Positions 1 through 5,845 of a DNA stretch of 9,457 nt are shown here, one piece after another. The stretch's first letter is position 1, and each line of letters begins with the position of its first letter. The notes below the pieces were generated by a model. It saw nothing but the letters and a program-made list of their open reading frames with translations. It was not told the DNA's origin and made no database searches. The stretch covers positions 1-9,457 of the forward strand of contig JACQSQ010000054.1 of NCBI GenBank assembly GCA_016211245.1, in the 5' to 3' direction. This stretch comes from Candidatus Woesearchaeota archaeon. GTDB taxonomy: Archaea; Nanobdellota; Nanobdellia; Woesearchaeales; GW2011-AR4. The position numbers were made by a program, and so were the translations under genes.

Positions 1-18
1 TATTTTATCTTTTATTTT
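1..18 (+). terminator. T-rich tract, possible terminator of an upstream gene
   Basis: The first 18 bases are almost entirely T and A, with runs of three and four T on the + strand. Archaeal transcription commonly ends at T-rich tracts without a hairpin, so this could end a gene lying to the left of the window. No gene is visible here to confirm it. Confidence 0.25.
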
Positions 19-26
19 CCTATTAT

Positions 27-36
27 CAATATAAAC
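27..36 (+). promoter_or_regulatory. TATA-like box for purQ
   Basis: The sequence CAATATAAAC is centred about 24 bases before the purQ ATG. No Shine-Dalgarno site precedes that ATG. This spacing fits a leaderless archaeal transcript starting at or near the initiation codon, and marks this as the likely start of the purQ-purS-purE operon. Confidence 0.5.
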
Positions 37-55
37 AGCAATCCGTAAGCATAAA

Positions 56-868
56 ATGAAAAAACCAAGCATAGCAGTCGTGTATTTCCCTGGAAACAAT
101 TGCGAGGAGGAATCGCTGAAAGCAGTGCTTGCCTCAGGAATGGACGGCAGGATTCTTAGGTGGAACCAGAAAAAAGAGATTGCGAAACACCACGGGTTCA
201 TCATACCTGGAGGGTGGGGCTACGAGGACAGGATAAGGGCAGGAGTAATAATGGCGAAAGACCCGGTCTTTGACGTGATAAAAAAAGAAGCTGAAAATGG
301 AAAGCCCGTTTTGGGGATATGCAACGGCGCGCAGGCATTGGTTGAATGCGGCATGATACCCGGGCTAAAGAATAAAGTTGAGATGGCATTAGCCCCAAAT
401 AAGAACCCATTTGTAAGCGGCTATTACTGCACATGGATCTACATAAAGGCAGAGCAGGAAAAAAACAGGAGCGCATTCACGAAATTTGTAGATAAAGATT
501 TGGTAATTCCAGTCCCTATTGCGCACGGGGAGGGAAGGTACACCACGAGAGATAATGAATTGCTGCAGAAATTAATAAAAAACAGGCAGATAATGTTCAG
601 ATACTCCACAAAAGACGGCAAAATCGAAGAAAAATTTCCAACAAACCCAAATGGCGCGATGTACAATATAGCCGCAGTGTGCAACAGGAAGGGGAATGTA
701 ATGGCAATAATGCCGCATCCCGAGAGGGCGTCTTTTGTAAGGCAATTGCCTGATGCAGCCGAACTGAAGAACAGGGCCAGCGGCAGCAGGACCGAATTTG
801 AAAAGCCGGCTCCTGCCAGGCTTATTTTTGACTCGATGAAAAAATATGTTGAGGAGGAAATTTTGTAA
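56..868 (+). CDS. purQ: Phosphoribosylformylglycinamidine synthase, glutaminase subunit PurQ
   Basis: PurQ is the cytosolic class I glutamine amidotransferase subunit of FGAM synthase. It releases ammonia from glutamine and passes it to PurL for the fourth step of de novo purine synthesis. Visible motifs are PGGWGYEDRIRAG (residues 51-63, oxyanion region), GICNGAQAL with nucleophile Cys89, PIAHGEGRY as in PurQ and the C-terminal domain of large PurL, and MPHPERA with His221 and Glu223 completing the triad. At 270 residues it is longer than the common ~225-residue bacterial PurQ; extra sequence lies around residues 165-205 and at the C-terminus. The start is supported by a TATA-like box 24 bases upstream, giving a leaderless mRNA. 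purS begins directly after its stop codon. PurL is not in the window. Confidence 0.93.
   Translation: MKKPSIAVVYFPGNNCEEESLKAVLASGMDGRILRWNQKKEIAKHHGFIIPGGWGYEDRIRAGVIMAKDPVFDVIKKEAENGKPVLGICNGAQALVECGMIPGLKNKVEMALAPNKNPFVSGYYCTWIYIKAEQEKNRSAFTKFVDKDLVIPVPIAHGEGRYTTRDNELLQKLIKNRQIMFRYSTKDGKIEEKFPTNPNGAMYNIAAVCNRKGNVMAIMPHPERASFVRQLPDAAELKNRASGSRTEFEKPAPARLIFDSMKKYVEEEIL
851..857 (+). promoter_or_regulatory. Shine-Dalgarno site for purS inside the purQ end
   Basis: GAGGAGG lies within the last codons of purQ, 11 bases before the purS ATG, which directly abuts the purQ stop (TAAATG). It supports reading purS as an internal operon gene, translated from the same mRNA. Confidence 0.5.
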
Positions 869-1324
869 ATGCCAAAAACAATAGAAATGATTGTAAGCCT
901 GAAAGTGCCTGACACCACTGCAATAACCGCGCTGCAAACTCTTCAAAAATTAGGCTTTAATAAAATAAAAGACGTTAAGAGGGCTGATTACTATAAGTTT
1001 TCAGTTGAGGGCGATGAGGGAAAATTTAGGGAAAAAATTTCAAAGGCAGACGTTTTGGTTAATGCAAACAAGCACTCGTTTGATTTTTCGCTCAAAAAAG
1101 ACAGCTATGCAAAAATTTTAGTAAAAAATATAAATGATGGCGGAAGCGGCCTTTTGTCAACGCTTAAGAACCGGCTGGGGTTTGACGAAATAAAAAGGAT
1201 AGAGAATGGCGTGCTATGGGTGCTTTTGGTCGAAGCGGAAGAAAAAGAAGCAAGAAAAATTGCGGAAAAAGCCGCTAGAGAATTGCTTGTGAACGAGCAT
1301 TACCAGGAATATGTGCTGGTTTAA
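869..1324 (+). CDS. purS: FGAM synthase small subunit PurS, tandem-duplicated form
   Basis: PurS is the small structural subunit that bridges PurL and PurQ in the multi-chain FGAM synthase. The usual protein is about 80-85 residues and dimeric; this one is 151 and appears to hold two PurS-like units. Unit 1 (about 4-74) has the pattern LKVPDTTAITALQTLQKLGF then IKDVKRADYYKFSVEG, ending in DVLVNANKHSFDFSL. Unit 2 (about 79-150) has NDGGSGLLSTLKNRLGF, IKRIENGVLWVLLVEA and ends ARELLVNEHYQEYVLV, the closest match to the classic PurS end (KLLaNPVIEdY). This looks like a covalent version of the PurS dimer (inference). It sits directly between purQ and purE, which supports the assignment. Confidence 0.85.
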   Translation: MPKTIEMIVSLKVPDTTAITALQTLQKLGFNKIKDVKRADYYKFSVEGDEGKFREKISKADVLVNANKHSFDFSLKKDSYAKILVKNINDGGSGLLSTLKNRLGFDEIKRIENGVLWVLLVEAEEKEARKIAEKAARELLVNEHYQEYVLV

Positions 1325-1329
1325 GGTGA
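1323..1329 (+). promoter_or_regulatory. Shine-Dalgarno site for purE
   Basis: AAGGTGA, overlapping the purS stop codon, ends four bases before the purE ATG at 1334. It matches the archaeal anti-Shine-Dalgarno complement well and fixes the purE start as an internal operon start. Confidence 0.6.
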
Positions 1330-1333
1330 AATC

Positions 1334-2104
1334 ATGAATAAGGCATTAACAATATTCGGCTCCAAATCCGATGAGAAAGTCTATAAAGAGATAGTATCAA
1401 GTCTAAAAAAGCTGAAAGTGGATTTTGAGCTGAGAGTCAGTTCTGCCCATAAGACTCCAGATGATGTTGATGAAACTTTGAGGAATGATTATGCTGTTGT
1501 GATTGCAGGAGCAGGACTAGCAGCCCATTTGCCAGGGGTAGTTGCTGCTCGCGTGACGAGGCCGGTTATAGGCGTTCCATGCGAAGGCAATTACCAAGGC
1601 CTTGATGCATTGCTGTCAATTGCTCAAATGCCGCCTGGGATTCCCGTCCTTGCAGTCGGTGTGAACAAAGGAGATGTTGCAGCAGAGAATTGTGCTAAAA
1701 TGATGGGTAAGCATCTGGGCGTTACATTGATTGGAGACAATAATAACGATGCAGTTAAAAAAGCAGTTGACATTTTAAATCAATTCAATGTCCCATATAA
1801 TTTTTCTGGCAAGCCAAGCAAAGATAATGTAAATATCAAATTCACTTACTTTGACGAGCCGATTGAGGAAAAAGATGAATTGGTCATATATTGTCCGTTG
1901 CTTGACAAAGACGACGATGTGGCGGAATCCGCATTGAATTTCCTGAAGCACACTACTCATGGATTATGGGTTGGATTAAATAATGGAACAAATGCGGCCA
2001 TTGCCGCTGTTGAGATATTAAATATTGACAATGAGTACGAGGAATTGCTAACCGCTTATAGAAGAGAGATGGGGAAGAAAGTTTTGGAGGCGAATAAGCA
2101 GTAA
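1334..2104 (+). CDS. purE: PurE, N5-CAIR mutase family, with a second degenerate PurE-like unit
   Basis: PurE makes CAIR (4-carboxyaminoimidazole ribonucleotide) in the purine pathway. Residues 1-125 are a clear PurE domain: FGSKSD (8-13) in the phosphate-binding loop, SAHKTP with His39, GAGLAAHLPG (59-68) and LLSIAQMP (93-100). GAGxAAHLPG is the class I (mutase) form, unlike AGRSNGLGPV of vertebrate class II enzymes. No purK is seen here. The family is usually about 160 residues; this protein has 256. Residues 129-256 look like a shortened second copy: VTLIGDNNNDAVKKAVDILNQ parallels the N-terminal strand and helix, and GTNAAIAAVEILN parallels the family's C-terminal helix. The second copy lacks GSxSD, SAH and GAGxAAHLPG, so only the first should be catalytic. 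It is the last gene of the purQSE run. Confidence 0.9.
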   Translation: MNKALTIFGSKSDEKVYKEIVSSLKKLKVDFELRVSSAHKTPDDVDETLRNDYAVVIAGAGLAAHLPGVVAARVTRPVIGVPCEGNYQGLDALLSIAQMPPGIPVLAVGVNKGDVAAENCAKMMGKHLGVTLIGDNNNDAVKKAVDILNQFNVPYNFSGKPSKDNVNIKFTYFDEPIEEKDELVIYCPLLDKDDDVAESALNFLKHTTHGLWVGLNNGTNAAIAAVEILNIDNEYEELLTAYRREMGKKVLEANKQ

Positions 2105-2118
2105 CTCATGTTAGGAAT

Positions 2119-2128
2119 CTTTATTTTT
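2119..2128 (+). terminator. T-rich tract after purE
   Basis: A CTTTATTTTT tract begins 15 bases after the purE stop codon. It is a plausible hairpin-free archaeal terminator for purQSE. It overlaps the next TATA-like box, so the same AT-rich block may end one transcript and start another. Confidence 0.3.
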
Positions 2129-2134
2129 ATAAAT
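2126..2134 (+). promoter_or_regulatory. Strong TATA box upstream of the micro-ORF and purC
   Basis: TTTATAAAT matches the archaeal TATA consensus and is centred 24 bases before the ATG at 2154, the same spacing as at purQ. It should start a transcript at about 2154-2157 that covers the micro-ORF and could continue into purC. Confidence 0.5.
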
Positions 2135-2153
2135 TTAATGGATTAAATCTTTA

Positions 2154-2222
2154 ATGCCGTGCGCAACTGCCAAGCGCAAGAATAAAAAATATGTTAAGCG
2201 GGCCACAATAAGAAAGCAATGA
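2154..2222 (+). CDS. Possible 22-residue, highly basic leaderless microprotein
   Basis: An ATG placed 24 bases after a strong TATA box opens a 22-codon frame ending in TGA. The product starts MPCATAKRKNKK and ends KRATIRKQ: ten of 22 residues are Lys or Arg and none is acidic. The position is that of a leaderless start. Against it, CGC and CGG arginine codons appear, whereas neighbours mostly use AGG/AGA. The 5' part also contains a small GC-rich inverted repeat (TGCGC, nine-base loop, GCGCA at 2160-2178), so the transcript could instead be a short RNA or a purC leader. I do not recognise a family; a nucleic-acid-binding peptide would fit the charge but is a guess. Confidence 0.35.
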   Translation: MPCATAKRKNKKYVKRATIRKQ

Positions 2223-2248
2223 AAAATATTCAATAGCAAAACAAGCTC

Positions 2249-2257
2249 AATAAGAAT
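2249..2257 (+). promoter_or_regulatory. Weak TATA-like element before purC
   Basis: AATAAGAAT is centred about 23 bases before the purC ATG, where no Shine-Dalgarno site is visible. The match to the TATA consensus is poor, so purC may instead be read from the stronger box at 2126-2134. Confidence 0.2.
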
Positions 2258-2275
2258 AATAAGACAAAATCAAAA

Positions 2276-3238
2276 ATGCTATCAGAAAACATCCTTGAAA
2301 AGCAGCTGAAATTTACTTTGGATAAAACCGACTTCAAATTCGGGAAAAAGTATGAAGGCAAGGTAAGGGATAATTACAGCATTGATGGAAAAAGGGTCAT
2401 AATAACTACAGACAGGATTTCGGCCTTTGACAGGGTCTTGTGCACTATCCCATTCAAAGGCCAGGTTCTTAACCAAACATCAGCTTTCTGGTTTAATAAG
2501 ACCCAAAAAATTGCTGAGAATCACGCTTTAAGCGTTCCGGACCCAAATGTCATGATAGTAAAGGAATGCGTGCCTTTGCCTGTTGAAATGGTCGTAAGGG
2601 GGTACATAACTGGCGTAACAACCACCTCGGCATGGTACAATTATGAAAAAGGCGTAAGAAATTTCTGCGGCAATTCCCTTCCTGAAGGGCTTAGCAAGAA
2701 CCAGAAGTTCAGGAAGCCAATAATAACCCCATCAACAAAAGCCGAGCACGGAATGCATGACGAGTCAATTTCAGGCGGGGAAATAATAAAAAGAAAGCTT
2801 GTCGATGAAAAAATATACAGGCAGATGGAGAAAGCCGCGTTGAAGTTGTTTGATTACGGCACCAAGCTTGTCGCAAAAAATAATCTTATTTTGGTTGACA
2901 CAAAATACGAGTTTGGCCTGCATGACGGCAAACTAACACTGATTGATGAAATCCATACTCCGGACTCTTCAAGATTCTGGATAAGCGATACTTATGAAGA
3001 GCTCTTTTCAAAGGGGCAGGAGCCCCAGAAGCTCGATAAGGAGTATGTAAGGCAGTACCTGGCCAATAAAGGATTTATTGGGGAAGGCCCGATTCCGGAG
3101 ATTCCGGACGAAATAAAGATAGAGGCTGCAAGAAGATACATAACTGCCTATGAGATGATAACCAGCAAGCTGTTTGAAGCGGAAAACGGGAATGTGATGG
3201 AAAGGATTGGGAGGAATTTGGGGAAGATAAATTTATGA
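2276..3238 (+). CDS. purC: SAICAR synthase PurC, long form
   Basis: PurC joins CAIR and aspartate using ATP to give SAICAR, the step after PurE. Motifs in order: KYEGKVRDNYSI (25-36, nucleotide loop), TTDRISAFDRVL (44-55), IPFKGQVLNQ (58-67), VVRGYITG (106-113), TPSTKAEHGMHDESIS (151-166), ILVDTKYEFG (205-214) and LIDEIHTPDSSRFW (222-235). The 320 residues and the C-terminal extension resemble the longer fungal ADE1-like branch rather than the ~237-residue bacterial form. The frame is intact from ATG to the TGA at 3236. It follows purQSE after a 171-base gap with its own promoter elements, so it could be a separately controlled unit of the same pathway. Confidence 0.94.
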   Translation: MLSENILEKQLKFTLDKTDFKFGKKYEGKVRDNYSIDGKRVIITTDRISAFDRVLCTIPFKGQVLNQTSAFWFNKTQKIAENHALSVPDPNVMIVKECVPLPVEMVVRGYITGVTTTSAWYNYEKGVRNFCGNSLPEGLSKNQKFRKPIITPSTKAEHGMHDESISGGEIIKRKLVDEKIYRQMEKAALKLFDYGTKLVAKNNLILVDTKYEFGLHDGKLTLIDEIHTPDSSRFWISDTYEELFSKGQEPQKLDKEYVRQYLANKGFIGEGPIPEIPDEIKIEAARRYITAYEMITSKLFEAENGNVMERIGRNLGKINL

Positions 3239-3261
3239 CGAATTCAACAATAAACAATCCG

Positions 3262-3266
3262 TTTTT
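3262..3266 (+). terminator. T5 tract after purC
   Basis: A run of five T, 23 bases after the purC stop and followed by more AT-rich sequence, could end the purine transcript. The rest of 3239-3309 shows no gene. Confidence 0.28.
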
Positions 3267-3309
3267 CATAATTATTTGCAATATGTATATTCTTGAAACT
3301 AGAAATGCT

Positions 3310-3319
3310 TTTATATAAA
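3310..3319 (+). promoter_or_regulatory. TATA box upstream of the phosphofructokinase remnant
   Basis: TTTATATAAA is a good archaeal TATA box. Transcription would start near 3341, leaving a leader of about 29 bases containing the GGTGGTG ribosome-binding sequence at 3360-3366, just before the TTG at 3370. The promoter appears intact although the gene behind it is broken. Confidence 0.45.
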
Positions 3320-3369
3320 TTATAGAATCTTTCAAAAGTAATTCTCAAAATTAATGAATGGTGGTGTAA

Positions 3370-4221
3370 TTGACTATACGAATAGGTTTTGTAGCTTTGG
3401 GCGGCCATATAATCACTCAAAATATAACCTTCAGAACCATTATTGAGGGATTAGGGACAAAAGATTATGAATTCTTCGGGCTTGAAGACGGATTCAAGGC
3501 ATTTGAAAGCGGAATAATGCATTCTCTTGGCCTGGAAAGTTTCTTAGATAGTTATGGTCAAATAGTGCCTGGTTTTGTGTCTGGCGCCTCACGATATTCC
3601 TTATTGAATGAGTTAACCGACGAACTAGATACTGCTAAAATTCAACAAGCTGTCAATTTTATTAAAGCGGCAAATTTAGAAGGTACGGAAGAAATATTGC
3701 TGTAGCCGTTTTTCCTGAAGGTACGGTAGTTGAAGGGATACACCATGTATCAGAAAATATTAAAGACCCGCATCGACATAAAAAGATGCATCCCGAAGTA
3801 TTAGCAGCGTCTTTAAAAGAAAAGCTTAAAACCAGACGGCTTGATGTTCATAACATTACATATACTTACGAGCTTAGGACACACACGCAGCCAAATACTC
3901 CATATTCTCTTCAGCCTGACTATGACATTGCCAAGGAAACCGGAATAAGAATTGCAGAAGCCATAAGGGAAGGAAAATCCGATTTGGAATCTACAATCCT
4001 GATAAGGTAGGATAATTATTGGATTAGCCCCCATAGAACTTGTTACCAGAAAGAGATTGACCAAGCACAGCCAGTACCCTTGGTTCGATCCAGATACTTT
4101 TACAATTAGGCCAGAATTTGGCAGATATTACGACACTTTAATGGGAATGTCAAGAGTTGAAAGAGAAAGGTTCTTGCCAAGAAAGCCGCAGGTGGTAAAT
4201 GTTTATAGCCCGCAGCAATAA
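3370..4221 (+). pseudogene. Decayed phosphofructokinase-family gene
   Basis: The remnant falls in three pieces. Frame A (3370-3705) starts at TTG behind GGTGGTG and encodes a PFK-like N-terminus: RIGFVALGGHIITQN fits the first strand and Gly-Gly loop, then FFGLEDGFKAFESG and VPGFVSGASRYS fit the family. The reading must move to a second frame between 3666 and 3705, giving NIAVAVFPEGTVVEG, then ELRTHTQPNTPYSLQPDYD and IAEAIREGKSDLE, like the C-terminal half. It returns to the first frame near 4008 (IIIGLAPIELVTRKR) and ends at TAA 4219-4221. About 100 residues expected between the pieces are absent, including GGDxS, PKTIDND and MGR, which hold nucleotide-binding and catalytic residues. The product should be inactive. 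ATP- or PPi-dependence of the ancestor cannot be told. Confidence 0.68.
3679..3726 (+). repeat. 10-bp direct repeat at the pseudogene deletion junction
   Basis: GAAGGTACGG occurs at 3679-3688 and again at 3717-3726, exactly where the phosphofructokinase core is missing and the frame changes. Such short repeats can promote slippage or recombinational deletion. A 10-bp repeat may also be chance. Confidence 0.4.
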
Positions 4222-4234
4222 AATAAAACAAAAC

Positions 4235-4242
4235 TTTAATAA
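4235..4242 (+). promoter_or_regulatory. TATA-like box for the IMPase/FBPase gene
   Basis: TTTAATAA is centred about 26 bases before the ATG at 4265. No Shine-Dalgarno site precedes that ATG. The spacing matches other leaderless starts in this window and favours 4265 over the upstream ATG at 4199. Confidence 0.4.
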
Positions 4243-4264
4243 CATCCCTAGATTTAATTCTTCC

Positions 4265-5029
4265 ATGAACCTTTCCAGGGAAAAAAGAGTGCTGCTGCAA
4301 GCATCCAAAGAAGCAGGCAAAGTTCTCCTGAAATATTACGGAAAAAACGAGGATGTGCAGGAAAAATCCAACAAAAGCTTAGTGTCAAAAGCGGATTTGG
4401 AGGCAAATAGGGCCATACTAAAAATAATCAGAAAAAACTTTCCAAGCCACAGCATTTTGACCGAGGAGACGGAGTTTGAAGACAAAAAGTCAGATTACAA
4501 ATGGGTTATTGATCCATTGGATGGAACCCATAATTTTCTTCATGGAATTCCAATATTTGGAACCTCGATAGCACTGGAATACAAAAATGAAATAATTCTT
4601 GGAGTTTTGCATTTTCCATTTATGAAATTAACAGCAGTTGCGGAAAAGGCAAAAGGCGCATTTCTTAACGGCAAAAGAATCAAAGTTTCGGGCAAAAATG
4701 AAATAAGCCATTCCCTTATAATTTTTGAATATGCCTATACCAACAGAAAAGAAAAAGTTGATTTCATCGGCAAGTTTGTGCGCACAACAATAGACTTGAG
4801 AAATTTCGGCTCTGCGGTATATGACTTGCTGCTAGTTGCATGCGGAAAAGCGGATGGTTTTGTTATATTGTCAACGCATGAATGGGACATTGCCGCAGGC
4901 TTTTTGATTGTTGAGGAATGCGGAGGCAAGATTACTGACTTGAAAGGAAAAAGGTGGGATGTTTCCCAAGATAAATTTGTTGTTTCGAATGGAAAAATAC
5001 ACCAAAAACTCCTAAACTACGTAAGATGA
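4265..5029 (+). CDS. Inositol monophosphatase / fructose-1,6-bisphosphatase family phosphatase
   Basis: This is a Mg-dependent sugar-phosphate phosphatase of the IMPase superfamily. Archaeal members often hydrolyse both inositol-1-phosphate and fructose-1,6-bisphosphate, so it may serve gluconeogenesis and inositol-lipid synthesis. The metal-binding motifs are present: LTEETE with Glu67-Glu68, WVIDPLDGTHNF with Asp83 and Asp86, and EWDIAAGFLIVEECGG with Asp208. From ATG 4265 it is 254 residues, the normal family length, and begins right at the first family helix. An in-frame ATG at 4199 would add 22 residues. That ATG follows AGGTGG at 4190-4195 but lies inside the phosphofructokinase remnant and adds no conserved sequence, so I prefer 4265. 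The stop codon overlaps the start of the next gene (ATGA), pointing to translational coupling. Substrate preference cannot be read from the sequence. Confidence 0.88.
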   Translation: MNLSREKRVLLQASKEAGKVLLKYYGKNEDVQEKSNKSLVSKADLEANRAILKIIRKNFPSHSILTEETEFEDKKSDYKWVIDPLDGTHNFLHGIPIFGTSIALEYKNEIILGVLHFPFMKLTAVAEKAKGAFLNGKRIKVSGKNEISHSLIIFEYAYTNRKEKVDFIGKFVRTTIDLRNFGSAVYDLLLVACGKADGFVILSTHEWDIAAGFLIVEECGGKITDLKGKRWDVSQDKFVVSNGKIHQKLLNYVR

Positions 5030-5775
5030 AGCTCACAATTCTTGGCAGCGGCACAGCAGTGCCTTTATTGGAAAGAAGCAACGCAGCATATTTATTGGAA
5101 ATTGGCAATTTTAAGTTTTTATTGGACAGCGGAGCAGGAACAATAAGGAGATTGTTGGAGCTGAAGCTTGATTTATCCGGCATAGACTGTATTTTTTATA
5201 CGCATCTTCACAATGACCATATCAATGACTTAGGCGCAATAATCTGGAGCAATAATTACGGCTTTAAAAGAAAGAAGCCATTAAATCTTTACGGCCCGAA
5301 AGGATTGAGGAAATACGCTAAAATCCTGATAAACAGGCTCCTTAAGCCCACAAGACTGCATTTTGATGTAAATGCCATAGAATTGGAAAACTCTTGCATT
5401 AAAATAGGCAGTTTAAAAATAACAACGCACAAAATAACCCATAGCACAACAACAAAAAGCGTTGCTTACAGGTTTGAGCATAAAAAAAGGTCGTTTGTTT
5501 ATACTGGAGACACGGATTTTACTGATGATGTCGTTGAAATTGCGAAAAACGCAGATGTCTTGATGACAGAATGCTCCAACCCTGACAGCAAAAAGGCTGA
5601 AGGGCACCTGACGCCATCATTGGCAGGCAGGCTGGCCAGCGAAGCCAATGCCAAGCAGCTGGTTTTGACTCATTTTTACCCCGAAGTCCTGAAAACTGAC
5701 ATTCTCAAGCAATGCCGGAAGGAGTTTGGCGGGAAAATCACGCTCGCAAAGGATAAAGCTTCCATACTTATTTAA
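5026..5775 (+). CDS. Metallo-beta-lactamase-fold hydrolase, RNase Z-like
   Basis: A 249-residue MBL-fold protein, close in layout to the RNase Z/arylsulfatase-like branch. It begins MKLTILGSGTAVP, the usual first strand. Zinc ligands are visible: THLHNDH (His60, His62, Asp64, His65), His139 in ITHST, Asp162 in YTGDTD and His216 in LTHFYP. His194 in EGHLTPS matches the conserved His of the RNase Z group. The family includes tRNA 3'-end nucleases but also phosphodiesterases and cyclase-like enzymes. The flexible arm that binds tRNA in true RNase Z is not obvious, and the protein is shorter than the usual ~300 residues, so tRNA processing is uncertain. It overlaps the upstream phosphatase gene by 4 bases and is probably co-transcribed with it. 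Confidence 0.85.
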   Translation: MKLTILGSGTAVPLLERSNAAYLLEIGNFKFLLDSGAGTIRRLLELKLDLSGIDCIFYTHLHNDHINDLGAIIWSNNYGFKRKKPLNLYGPKGLRKYAKILINRLLKPTRLHFDVNAIELENSCIKIGSLKITTHKITHSTTTKSVAYRFEHKKRSFVYTGDTDFTDDVVEIAKNADVLMTECSNPDSKKAEGHLTPSLAGRLASEANAKQLVLTHFYPEVLKTDILKQCRKEFGGKITLAKDKASILI

Positions 5776-5824
5776 ATAATGAACACTTTAAGATAAAAAA
5801 TAGAAAAGTTTATAAATAATGAAC
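5773..5824 (+). repeat. 12-bp direct repeat flanking the purB TATA region
   Basis: TAAATAATGAAC occurs at 5773-5784, overlapping the previous gene's stop codon, and at 5813-5824, overlapping the TATA box. The two copies are offset by 40 bp, close to four helical turns. They could be binding sites for a regulator, perhaps the winged-helix domain of the encoded protein itself (inference). Low-complexity AT sequence could also give this by chance. Confidence 0.45.
5809..5818 (+). promoter_or_regulatory. TATA box for purB
   Basis: TTTATAAATA follows a purine-rich GAAAAG stretch that could be a BRE (TFB-binding element). Transcription should start around 5838-5841. That is downstream of the ATG at 5819 and a few bases before the in-frame ATG at 5846, so this element decides the start of the gene. 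Confidence 0.55.
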
Positions 5825-5845
5825 GATTTCTTATTACCGGTCAAA

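Noticed and set aside
439..918. Long minus-strand open frame opposite purQ.
   Set aside because: It is antisense to a well-supported enzyme, has no promoter-like element of its own and its translation shows no family features.
2160..2178. GC-rich inverted repeat as a stand-alone ncRNA or riboswitch.
   Set aside because: The stem is only five base pairs with a nine-base loop and matches no riboswitch class I know; mentioned only as an alternative to the micro-ORF.
3091..3109. Tandem GATTCCGGA repeat.
   Set aside because: It lies inside purC and encodes the low-complexity I-P-E-I-P-D run near the C-terminus; two units only, with no sign of a regulatory array.
3666..4010. Programmed frameshifting to join the phosphofructokinase frames.
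   Set aside because: No slippery heptamer or downstream structure was noticed, two opposite shifts would be needed, and the joined product would still lack the catalytic core.
4080..4092. TGGTTCGATCCAG resembles the T-arm of a tRNA (GGTTCRAATCC).
   Set aside because: No acceptor stem, anticodon arm or D-arm surrounds it, and it is coding sequence for W-F-D-P in the C-terminal part of the phosphofructokinase remnant.
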